23,838 bases of DNA. Origin: JAIBBG01 sp043748015 (GTDB lineage Bacteria; Bacteroidota; Bacteroidia; Flavobacteriales_D; Sanyastnellaceae). Within the stretch, counting starts at the first letter, position 1, and every line of letters starts with the position of its first letter. Where the stretch lies: contig JAYTOA010000114.1 in NCBI GenBank assembly GCA_043748015.1, positions 1 to 23,838 on the forward strand, given 5' to 3'. The notes under the pieces were generated by a model that saw only the letters and a program-made list of their open reading frames with translations, searched no databases and had not been told where the DNA came from. A program made the translations under genes and the position numbers. Shown here piece after piece: positions 16,341 to 23,838 of this stretch.

Positions 16341-16904
16341 ATGAGTGAAGAAGTGAAAATGGCTTTGGATGAAGCCACCGATGCAATGCAGAAAAGCATT
16401 GATCATCTGGAGACAGAATTGTCTAAAGTCCGCGCAGGAAAGGCATCTCCGATGATGCTCGATGGCGTGAAGATGGATTATTACGGCGCACCGACATTGC
16501 TCAAAAACGTGGCGAATATTCTCACACCTGATCCACGCACCATCACCGTTCAACCTTGGGAAAAGGGAATGCTGGATAAAATTTCAAAGGCCATCATGGA
16601 AGCCAATCTCGGATTGAATCCGCAGAACAACGGCGAAGTCATCATACTAAATGTTCCCATGCTCACTGAAGAACGCAGAAAGGATCTCACCAAGCGCGCA
16701 CATGCCGAAGGCGAACATGCGAAAGTGGGTTTGCGCAATGCGCGAAAAGATGCACTTGACTTTATCAAGGTTGCACAAAAAGACGGACTACCCGAGGACG
16801 AAGCCAAGGCAGGTGAGGCCAAGGTGCAAGAAATCACGGATCGCTTCAACAGAAAAATTGATGAGCTGATTCAAGCGAAGGACAAGGATATTATGACGAT
16901 CTAG
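16341..16904 (+). CDS. frr: Ribosome recycling factor
   Basis: Frr, with EF-G, splits post-termination ribosomes so they can initiate again. The 187-residue protein has the expected three-helix bundle interrupted by a small beta domain. The first helix is followed by the VRAGKASPMML motif, the beta domain contains YYGAPTLLKNVANI and ITVQPWEKG, and LNPQNNGEVIILNVPMLTEERRKDL leads into the long C-terminal helices. The ATG at 16341 gives the normal length. It converges with the T9SS protein gene, with only 12 bases between the two stops and no obvious terminator hairpin there. Confidence 0.97.
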   Translation: MSEEVKMALDEATDAMQKSIDHLETELSKVRAGKASPMMLDGVKMDYYGAPTLLKNVANILTPDPRTITVQPWEKGMLDKISKAIMEANLGLNPQNNGEVIILNVPMLTEERRKDLTKRAHAEGEHAKVGLRNARKDALDFIKVAQKDGLPEDEAKAGEAKVQEITDRFNRKIDELIQAKDKDIMTI

Positions 16905-16916
16905 TTTGATGCTCAA

Positions 16917-18500
16917 TTATCGTTTCACCACCCTTTCACCCAACACCCTTCCATCATCACATTCCACATTGAAGAGGTAAACACCCGTTGCCAGTTGCGA
17001 CACATCAAATTGCTGATTGGGGTAATACACTTTTTCTTCATGCACAATTCTTCCGGTCATGTCTGTGATAAAAACACGCGACGCATTTTGTGGCAACACG
17101 GCTTTGAGTAAGTTGTAAAAAGGATTGGGCCAGAGTTGGAGTTGAAGAGGTATGTTGTTTTCATCGACACCAACAACGGCGGGGCAGCCAGAGGGTTGTT
17201 CGTAGCCGCAGTTGTCGATTTTCAAGAGCCAATGTTTTTGGTCAAAATCGTTGTATGAAACGCCAGTGCACAAGTAACCTCCATCAGGTGTTTGGATCAT
17301 ATCGTAAAGGGCGGTATTGGAATAATATGGTGCGCCATAATCATCTGAAAAGTATTGCTGTTGCCAAATAATCTCGCCCATTTGGTTGAACTTAGTAATA
17401 ACATTTCCATGATAAAGAGCATTTTCGATTGTTGGAATTTCAGCATCATGTGATGTATAAAAGTCATTCACGAGGTAATCGGAGTTAGCATCAACTACGA
17501 CACAAATATGGCTGATGCCGCCAAGCCATTGATCATCATTTGGAAGGGAATAGACAATTTCATCTGTGAGTTGCATATCAATTGGATTCAATTGAACATG
17601 ACGCGGCGAAATGTGCTTAAACCAACCTTCAGAAAAAGGATTTGGGTACATATCAATGCAGTAATCATAAAAAATCAATAGTTTATCATCGTTGGTAACT
17701 TCCATTTGTGGATATCGCTCGTAACAGTGATTTGGATTGCCTAGTTCAACTTGGCCGAGTATATCTCCATTAGGAGAAACTTTGTAAATGAGTGTTTGTT
17801 CATCTCCAGGATTTTGTGTTGTGCCTTGAAAAGGAACAGCATATCCAAGTATAAAATAATTTCCGGCTACGTATCGTATTTGCCTCATAGCGTAAATATG
17901 ATTTGGCTGGACCATTGCATGGTCTTCAAGCACTTCACCAGTGCTGTACTTCATCCGTGTAATGCGCCAGCCAGAGCTATCCGGGTGGAAAGGTTGACCG
18001 TTTGCATAGAAGAATGAGCTCAGCATGGCAAATGTTGAATCATCAACATGACAAAAGGATGATGTCCAGTTTTCTAGGGTATCGCAAACATTCCATTGAG
18101 AAAAGGTATGATGCCATTGCTCCTGGAATGAGTTGTTCAAAAAGACACAACCCGAAATGTGCGTTGCTGTTGAACATTCTGGGCCATACAATGAATCGAA
18201 ACTTGTAATATATCCAGAGGAACATTTTATTAAACAGTCGCGAGGATTGTCACCAACGTAAAAGGAGTGGTCATCTTCCTCCAGACTTGAATTTTCTATC
18301 GTGCTTCCAAATTGATCAACACTTCTCCATTCCAGACCGCCGGCTTTGAGCCCAACACTAAGGTATCCCGGGTCACTCACAAAAACATCGAACATGAATG
18401 GGCCACCATTCAGACCGATGTAAACATTATTAAAATATTCGTATTGACCGAATGCCGTTACACAAGAAAGCACAAACGAAATGCTAATTATGAATTTCAT
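16917..18500 (-). CDS. Secreted repeat/propeller-like protein with T9SS type A sorting domain
   Basis: This 527-residue protein has a clear signal peptide (hydrophobic to about residue 18, probable cleavage before the Gln of AFGQ). The C-terminal sorting domain of about 74 residues begins at 454 with LWPNPF, contains FITDMTGRIVHEE and ends in GVYLFNVECDDGRVLGERVVKR. Export across the outer membrane by the type IX system and cell-surface attachment or release is therefore expected. The centre has recurring short motifs of the type IxKVSPNGDI, ITKFNQMGEIIWQQ and TPDGGYLCTG followed by LLKIDNCG. These resemble blades of WD/SBBP-like beta-propellers found in many Bacteroidota surface proteins. 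The ligand is unknown. The ATG lies just 8 bases after the T-run of a terminator from the upstream gene. Confidence 0.87.
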   Translation of the reverse strand: MKFIISISFVLSCVTAFGQYEYFNNVYIGLNGGPFMFDVFVSDPGYLSVGLKAGGLEWRSVDQFGSTIENSSLEEDDHSFYVGDNPRDCLIKCSSGYITSFDSLYGPECSTATHISGCVFLNNSFQEQWHHTFSQWNVCDTLENWTSSFCHVDDSTFAMLSSFFYANGQPFHPDSSGWRITRMKYSTGEVLEDHAMVQPNHIYAMRQIRYVAGNYFILGYAVPFQGTTQNPGDEQTLIYKVSPNGDILGQVELGNPNHCYERYPQMEVTNDDKLLIFYDYCIDMYPNPFSEGWFKHISPRHVQLNPIDMQLTDEIVYSLPNDDQWLGGISHICVVVDANSDYLVNDFYTSHDAEIPTIENALYHGNVITKFNQMGEIIWQQQYFSDDYGAPYYSNTALYDMIQTPDGGYLCTGVSYNDFDQKHWLLKIDNCGYEQPSGCPAVVGVDENNIPLQLQLWPNPFYNLLKAVLPQNASRVFITDMTGRIVHEEKVYYPNQQFDVSQLATGVYLFNVECDDGRVLGERVVKR

Positions 18501-18508
18501 AGGAATAG

Positions 18509-18545
18509 AAAAAAGGTGGCTGCCACAGGTTAGATGGCAACCACC
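18509..18545 (-). terminator. Intrinsic terminator of the large T9SS gene
   Basis: On the minus strand GGTGGTTGCCA pairs with TGGCAGCCACC (11 positions, one C-A mismatch) around a 9-base loop, followed by six T. It begins 9 bases after the stop of the 1144-codon frame, the normal place for a Rho-independent terminator. It ends only 8 bases before the ATG of the next gene (18500). Confidence 0.65.
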
Positions 18546-18553
18546 GGGTTATT

Positions 18554-21500
18554 TTAAAGTTTTATAAGCGTGAGCGATTGGCTCACAGTGTCAGAGGTTA
18601 CCCTCACTTGATAAACACCAGACGCGACACTGGTAAGGTCAATGATAAAGTCACGCTGGCCACACTTCATTATCGAAGAAGCGAATAAACTACCATCACC
18701 ACCATAGAGGTTGATTGTTATGTCCCCTTGTGCCGGTTCAACCAAGCGCAAAATACTATATTCTGCATCCGCGGGATTAGGAAATAACGACACGATTTGA
18801 TGCGTTTCGGCATCTTTACGTTTGAACATAGACCGCTGCTCAATACAGTCAACTTCAACAGACTCTTCGTTTCCATAAGACACCAACAAATCATTGGCGT
18901 ATCTGCTCAATCCACATGGGTCATTGTCGCGAATATCAAACAAAAAAGTTTTCTCTTCGCTGGTAAGTGTAGGGATTTCACGATTTACTGCGTCATGGTG
19001 CAACTGAATCAACGGAGCCAAATCAATAAAATGTTGCGATAGTTCTGAATCGATTGCATGTCTTTCTCCCAGGGATTTTAGTCGATTCATTCCATTCTGA
19101 AAATCGCCTGACTGCATTTCGACATAAGCCAATGATCTATCGTGCTCATAGATGGCAGGATCAAGAAGTTCGCTTATCATGCCAATGCCTTCTGTAGAAT
19201 TATTGTTTGCCAAATAGCGCATTGCATTCTGAATAGCCTCGTCAATGCCTGCCATCATCAACCCCATGTCATCCTCCATCATTTCTTTTGGAGTCGTGAC
19301 GCTATAACCTAATTTAATTTGCGCCTTTTGATAATTATCCAACGGGATAGAGCGCATCTCAATGGCGTTCCAGATTTGAGCACTTTTGGCCGAGGATGGA
19401 TTTGCAGCCAGAATCATTGTAAGTAAGGATGCTGGTAACTCATTTTCCTTTTGAATCGCAGCTATCATAACTTCCTCACTCAACGCCGGACTTTCAGCTA
19501 ATAACGACTGATACAAATTCATCGCCTGAGCATATTGTGCAACAAGCACATTTTGTTTTAATTCCTCTGTGTTGCCACCATCTAATAATGTTTCATAAAG
19601 TGTATGTAACGAATTATAGTCTCCCTTTGCACTATTCAAATTTTGAAGGATGATTGGGAACAGAGGTATTGCATAGCTGACATTTAGACAAAACGGAGCT
19701 TCCTGACCAAATTGCTTGTGCGGAATTACAATATTAAATGGTGCATTCACCGACAGATAAGGCTGAATGAGTGGATCATAAACTGAAGACTCCCTTGGCA
19801 AATCATTCGGCGCATCATAGTTGACAGTTGGATAATCATCAGGATGATATCGGTAATGAAATCCATTCATCGTGCCCGTGGCTGGAGCAACTCCAGCACT
19901 AATATCGTCCTGAACATTTCCCGCGTTTTGGCTATCGGTAAAATCATTACCAGCAGAAAGTCCATACGGTCCTGGAAAATTACCGAAGGTGTTTTCTTGT
20001 CTATTCGCAACGCCGGTTTCTGCAGTTGAGCAACCTGTGCTGCAGGTCACATTTATGTCACGAGCACACGAATGAAATACGTTGCATTCGAAATGTGTGC
20101 CTCCCATGCCATCTGTTGAAGTTGCGTTGCGGTTGCGTCCGAGAAGAAATAGACCGTCATTGCAGTTGGTGATATCATTTCTTACAATGTAGTTGGTTGC
20201 TCCACGAGTGTGCTCAATGGCCACCCCTCTGCGCACGTTTGTGATACCTATAAATTCTATGTCATTATCAATAATCCGAAATTCCATACCTGCTGGCGTT
20301 GAGGTGTTTTGAACTTGAATTCCGGTATAAATCGATGAAGGAGGACTAGGGTAAATTGCTGGTTGAGGGTGTATATCGTTCAGATATATTTGACATCGCA
20401 CAGCATTATTCATAAAAATAGAACTAATACAATAAAATTCTGATTCTACGACATCATTACTAACCGTATACCCAACTCCACACGTAGGATTGGTATAGTC
20501 GCCATCAGCTCGAATTCCTCGACCATAGCCGCTTATCACAGAATTGTTGTTTCCCAACCATTGAAATTGAGCAAAATCGGACCTGACTCCCGTAGGATAA
20601 CCATTTCCAAACCAACCGGGTGCCGTATTACTCATGTTGCATTCCAGAAAACGCACATCATTTATGGTGTTTAAGTTAATACGCACCTGTTTGAATGTCG
20701 CATTGCCATGCGGTACTACCGTCGTCACAAAATCACAATTTTGAAATAAACCTCCGTATTGATCAGCACTTGCGTTCAATGCTGTTGAATAATTCAATAA
20801 GTTTAGGTCTCGCTGATTATTAAGAAATGTAGTATTGATGGCTGTTGCTCTTCCACCATGCAAAAGGTTGGTGATGGAATAATTGGCAATACCGATGTCT
20901 GCATGTGTCACCGTGCAATTTGTCAATTCAAGTAATCCTCTGTTGATTGCGGCGTCACAAGGTGTGTTACCCAGTGCTTCTATTCTAAATCCAGCCCACG
21001 TATCATCGCAACCTGCGTCGTAAGTTGAGTTTGAAGAAGTAAGTGAGCCTTTGGACTTCACAGTAATATGTCTACCTGCTTTCAGTCTTATAGTCATGTC
21101 CTCGATGATCAAACACGCACTCGTGTTTATGATTAGATTACCACCAAGCGTTACATCAGTTTGCCCACCAAAATATGCTGGATTCCAAATGGGATTGCTG
21201 CAACCGGTGATTGTGATGTCAAAAGTGTCATTGCCAACAGTAAAAGTTTGAGTGCTTGAACATCCTAAACTACTAACTGTTACTTGATATGTTCCGGCGC
21301 AAAGACCATTGATAATCGAATTACTTGTTGTTGCAACTTGACTTCCAGTTGACGTGCCGGTCCATGAGATTGTTGCTGGCAAAGTGACACCGGGCAATTG
21401 GAGAGAAATGAAGCCGTTACAAGGGCTTGTGCATGTGGCTGGAAGAACACTGCCTGTAAAGGCAGCTGATGCCTCATAAATGTAGACATCATGGTAGTAA

Positions 21501-22124
21501 TAACATAGCGGAATTCCAATATCATGTACGGTTAGTACATAATGTCCGATTGGGAGTCCGGTCGCACAACTTGCTGTACCGAATGATGTGTATGGTGCAT
21601 CATACATTACCCATGAGTAGGTAAATCCATTTCCGGTTCCACCACTCACATTTACACACGCACTGCCATTGCTCCCAGAACAACCTGCAGGTACTGTTGT
21701 CACGAGCATTGATGGTGGTAGGCCGTCGGGGCTGGGTGGAACGAAAGCATTAACAGAACCCGTTGCACCAGCGTTGTCTTGAATGAATATAGTGTAGGTT
21801 CCAGCGGTGAGATTCGTAAAACAAGGGTGAGCGTAAATGTATGTCCCAGCTGGACTTGTTATTGTGCATGTGTATGGAAGAACTGGAATATAGCCACTTC
21901 CAGGTGTTCCAGAAATACTCACGCAACACAATGTGCCATCGAAGGTACAAGGTAGACTTGGTGCTGTTCCTTGGAATGTAGCAATCAATTGAGCGTTCGC
22001 TTTGTTAGAGTAAATGCCAAATAAAAGTGTGATAATCAGTAATTTAAAATAAATATGGGGGGGGGGTAATTCTATTTTTGAAATTTACATTTCGCAAGAA
22101 TGGGTTTGAAATAAATTGTTTCAT
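18554..22124 (-). CDS. Large T9SS surface protein (SprB-like repeats, beta-helix); start region split by a C10 tract
   Basis: The uninterrupted frame runs from 22084 to 18554. It encodes, from TTG 21988, 1144 residues. SprB/PKD-like repeats come first (to about 260, with GTYTIFIQD, GHYVLTVHD and GTYQVTVSS endings). A right-handed parallel beta-helix (about 265-690) follows, with disordered linkers and a helical, TPR-like stretch (about 770-1040). A T9SS type A sorting domain runs from 1066 (VSLFPNPAD) to the end. Upstream of TTG 21988 the same frame encodes a good signal peptide (hydrophobic KLLIITLLFGIY, then NKANA before Gln), but no ATG, GTG or TTG precedes it. ATG 22124 is out of frame by one base because of ten C at 22057-22066. 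With nine C it would encode an in-frame protein of about 1189 residues. I give the coordinates from that ATG. Phase variation or a homopolymer error are the two explanations. Confidence 0.8.
22057..22066 (-). repeat. Homopolymer C10 (G10 on plus strand) in the start region of the large T9SS gene
   Basis: Ten identical bases lie between ATG 22124 and the hydrophobic core of the signal peptide. At ten C the ATG frame meets TAA shortly after the tract, and at eleven it meets TGA; at nine or twelve it runs into the signal peptide and the whole protein. Long C tracts are prone to slipped-strand mispairing. Confidence 0.9.
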
Positions 22125-22142
22125 AAAAATAATTGAATAAGG

Positions 22143-22158
22143 TTAAAGTAAACTTTAA
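22143..22158. promoter_or_regulatory. Palindrome TTAAAGT-AA-ACTTTAA, possible operator
   Basis: Two perfect 7-base arms with a 2-base spacer lie 18 bases upstream of ATG 22124 of the large T9SS gene. A symmetric site at this place could bind a dimeric regulator; it is AT-rich, so chance is possible. Confidence 0.3.
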
Positions 22159-22214
22159 GTCATGTGCGAATAGATCGCAGAAAAACACAAACTAAAAAGT
22201 AGAAGTGATGCGCT

Positions 22215-22243
22215 GGTGAACATCACCTGCTCCACCGGAGCAG
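22215..22243. repeat. Two adjoining hairpins
   Basis: GGTGA-ACA-TCACC (22215-22227) is followed, sharing one base, by CTGCTCC-ACC-GGAGCAG (22227-22243). Both arms are perfect with 3-base loops. They lie about 90 bases upstream of ATG 22124 and could be part of the leader of the large T9SS gene, or a separate structured element. They can be drawn on either strand. Confidence 0.5.
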
Positions 22244-22386
22244 TGGCAAGTCAAGTAAATAAGTGCAAAAATGTGTGGTTTGGTTTTTTGTCGGTAAAGT
22301 GATTTAAAGGGTTTGGATTTTTGCTTTTGCCATTGTGATTGTAAAGATGCCGTAAAGTTTGAAATTCCATAAAAAAAATGAAACTA

Positions 22387-22460
22387 TTTTCAAATTCGCA
22401 GGAAAATCAGGTGTTTCACGCGGATGATTTCTCGCAGAACTACGCGGAAAGAATTTCGGA
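22387..22460. repeat. Degenerate CGCRGA-type repeat cluster
   Basis: Related units TTCGCAGGA, TTTCACGCGGA, TTTCTCGCAGA, TACGCGGAA and TTTCGGA occur in quick succession at irregular spacing of about 14 bases. The series resembles short intergenic repeats I recall from Bacteroidota genomes, but I cannot confirm a family. Confidence 0.4.
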
Positions 22461-22664
22461 ATGCACTGAAATGATTTTCGATGTATTCATTTTTCGGACA
22501 AATCGAGAAGTGAAAAATACACTCTTCGTTCTGCTCTCATACTTACAACAATACAGATCGCATCAAAGCGAATGAGTCGTCAACAATTGCTGAAAATTAT
22601 GGTCGCATATTTTTTTATTCAATTCTAAAAATTGCAGGACATCAAAAAGATGCATCTTCTTTTT

Positions 22665-22716
22665 GTAGCCACTTTTTTTGTAGCCACTTTTTTTGGCTAC
22701 GGAAAAAGTGGCTACA
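22665..22716. repeat. 15-base tandem repeat plus inverted copy (long hairpin)
   Basis: GTAGCCACTTTTTTT occurs twice in tandem (22665-22679 and 22680-22694). TGTAGCCACTTTTT at 22679-22692 pairs perfectly over 14 bases with AAAAAGTGGCTACA at 22703-22716 around a 10-base loop; the loop itself repeats GGCTAC. It is about 95 bases downstream of the dxr stop. The T-run is inside the stem, not after it, so it is not a standard terminator. Confidence 0.75.
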
Positions 22717-22809
22717 GATCTTCTCTCCTTCTTAAACCGATTTTGCATACAGCGATTTAACTCGATGCGGTTTGAATGAGTCTTATAAATGGATGATGGA
22801 GATTGTCAA

Positions 22810-23838
22810 TTACGACAAACGGGCCACGCGATCACTCTCCACATAATCTTCCAACGTTGGCTTTTCGATGAATGCAACTTTGGCCATGATTTTTTCTACG
22901 TAGTCAGGAATAGCTGGGAATGTAATTTTGTCTTGAAGAAAAAGCTGAACAGCTACTTCATTGGCGGCATTCAAAACACATGGCGCATTGCCACCTTTCT
23001 TCATGGCGTCAAACGCAAGATCCAAACAACGAAATGTTTTTCTGTCGGGCTGCTCGAAGGTGAGCGACGGATATTTCATGAAATCAAAGCGCGGAAAATC
23101 GGATTTCAATCGCGTTGGAAATGCAAGCGCATATTGTATCGGCAGTTTCATATCGGGCAATCCCATCTGGGCTTTCATGCTGCCATCTTCAAATTGCACG
23201 ATGCTGTGTATGATGCTTTGCGGATGTACAATGACATCAATTTGTTCGGGCTTGAGATGAAACAACCATTTCGCTTCGATCACTTCCAGGCCTTTGTTCA
23301 TAAGCGTTGCGGAGTCGATGGTGATTTTAGCGCCCATGTCCCAGTTGGGATGTTTCAATGCTTGTGCCTTGGTCACAAGTGCAAGTTCTTCGCTTGTCTT
23401 TCCGCGAAATGGTCCACCGGATGCGGTGAGATAAATCTTCTCAATGTTGTTGTGCCATTCACCGGCCATGCATTGAAAAATCGCTGAGTGCTCGCTGTCC
23501 ACAGGATAAATGTTCACCGCGTTTTCTTTCGCGAGTGTCGTCACCAATTCTCCCGCAGCTACAAGCGTTTCTTTATTCGCCAGCGCGATATGCTTTTTGT
23601 TTTTGATGGCATTGATTGTCGGTTCCAATCCTGCGTAACCAACAAGTGCGGTAAGTACAAGATCTATTTCTGCCGACTCTACAATCTGCACCAACGCAGC
23701 TTTACCAGCATACACTTTTATGTCGTGCGACCACAACGCATCTTTTACTTCCTGGTATTTTAACTCATCGCCTATGACAACACTGTTCGGCTTGTATGCG
23801 ATGGCTTGCTCAATCAATAATTTTGAATTCGATTGCGC
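22810..23838 (-). CDS. dxr: 1-deoxy-D-xylulose 5-phosphate reductoisomerase, N-terminus outside window
   Basis: Dxr converts DXP to MEP with NADPH and a divalent metal, the first committed step of the non-mevalonate isoprenoid pathway, in the cytoplasm. The frame is open to the window edge, so 342 C-terminal residues are visible and roughly 40 N-terminal ones, including the GSTGSIG NADPH-binding motif, are missing. Visible signatures are IALANKETLVAAGE, the metal-binding PVDSEHSAIFQC, TASGGPF, HPNWDMGAKITIDSATLMNKGLE with the second metal glutamate, and the flexible-loop region VHPQSIIHSIVQFEDGS. The C-terminal helical domain ends in DYVESDRVARLS. No downstream gene is linked to it within the window. 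Confidence 0.96.
   Translation of the reverse strand, partial: AQSNSKLLIEQAIAYKPNSVVIGDELKYQEVKDALWSHDIKVYAGKAALVQIVESAEIDLVLTALVGYAGLEPTINAIKNKKHIALANKETLVAAGELVTTLAKENAVNIYPVDSEHSAIFQCMAGEWHNNIEKIYLTASGGPFRGKTSEELALVTKAQALKHPNWDMGAKITIDSATLMNKGLEVIEAKWLFHLKPEQIDVIVHPQSIIHSIVQFEDGSMKAQMGLPDMKLPIQYALAFPTRLKSDFPRFDFMKYPSLTFEQPDRKTFRCLDLAFDAMKKGGNAPCVLNAANEVAVQLFLQDKITFPAIPDYVEKIMAKVAFIEKPTLEDYVESDRVARLS

Larger units (their letters stand above)
22125..22809. other. About 685 bases without a convincing gene, rich in repeats and hairpins
   Basis: This stretch lies between the start region of the large T9SS gene and the dxr stop. It holds the TTAAAGT palindrome, a pair of adjoining hairpins (22215-22243), a degenerate CGCRGA repeat cluster (22387-22460), and a 15-base tandem repeat with an inverted copy (22665-22716). 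A 65-codon frame on the plus strand (22378-22575) overlaps the repeat cluster and looks fortuitous. A 61-codon minus-strand frame (22563-22748) is mostly lysine-rich translation of the tandem repeat. Confidence 0.6.

Noticed and set aside
22378..22575. 65-codon open frame on the plus strand, ATG after an A-run
   Set aside because: It overlaps a degenerate intergenic repeat cluster, has no recognisable motif, signal or operon partner, and its composition looks fortuitous.
22664..22716. Long hairpin as the intrinsic terminator of dxr
   Set aside because: The T-run lies in the stem and not after it on either strand, and it is about 95 bases from the stop.
22563..22748. 61-codon minus-strand frame with KKSGYKKSGYKKK
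   Set aside because: The repeat in the protein is a direct translation of the 15-base DNA tandem repeat; no other coding signal.
22789..23487. 232-codon plus-strand frame opposite dxr
   Set aside because: The minus strand carries all Dxr motifs; this frame is its antisense shadow.
1..23838. CRISPR array, prophage, transposon or restriction/defence cluster
   Set aside because: No regular spaced repeats, transposase, integrase, Cas, phage or restriction-type gene was found; nearly all genes are housekeeping or surface proteins.

Overview
The window reads as a chromosomal segment of a Bacteroidota bacterium with a GC content that looks moderate. The evidence is two proteins with C-terminal type IX secretion (T9SS) sorting domains, a DUF4296 lipoprotein beside dihydroorotase, a glutaminyl-tRNA synthetase next to GltX, a TAnnTTTG-type -7 box in front of gltX, and starts that mostly lack Shine-Dalgarno sequences. 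I cannot assign a genus. No rRNA, tRNA, CRISPR array, transposase or phage gene was seen.

Left part (1-9590). The 3' part of dihydroorotase (pyrC) overlaps a small DUF4296 lipoprotein gene by one base. An NAD(P)-dependent epimerase/reductase converges on it from the minus strand. On the plus strand follow uvrC, a class A penicillin-binding protein carrying an unusual four-cysteine insert, the two subunits of succinyl-CoA:3-ketoacid CoA-transferase (scoA, scoB), and an approximately 11-helix membrane protein that resembles GT-C glycosyltransferases.

Middle part (9644-16904). A minus-strand cluster gltX-glnS-folB has a good promoter in front of gltX. Divergent from it is an unrecognised lipoprotein gene, then a tandem-domain universal stress protein, then pyrH and frr (UMP kinase and ribosome recycling factor). 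The region between the stress protein gene and pyrH holds short CCCAATACC repeats and a hairpin.

Right part (16917-23838). Two T9SS cargo genes lie on the minus strand: a 527-residue repeat/propeller-like protein and a protein of about 1,190 residues with SprB-like repeats, a parallel beta-helix, a helical segment and a sorting domain. A terminator hairpin separates them. The start region of the large gene contains a run of ten C residues (ten G on the plus strand, 22057-22066). The only good ATG upstream (22124) is out of frame with the signal peptide at ten C, and would be in frame at nine or twelve. That is the arrangement of a phase-variable surface protein, unless it is a homopolymer sequencing error. 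About 690 bases of repeat- and hairpin-rich DNA without a convincing gene separate it from dxr (DXP reductoisomerase), which runs off the right edge.

Most genes are core housekeeping: pyrimidine synthesis, DNA repair, cell wall, folate, tRNA charging, translation recycling and isoprenoids. The accessory and most interesting signals are the poly-C-controlled T9SS protein and the zinc-ribbon-like insert in the penicillin-binding protein.
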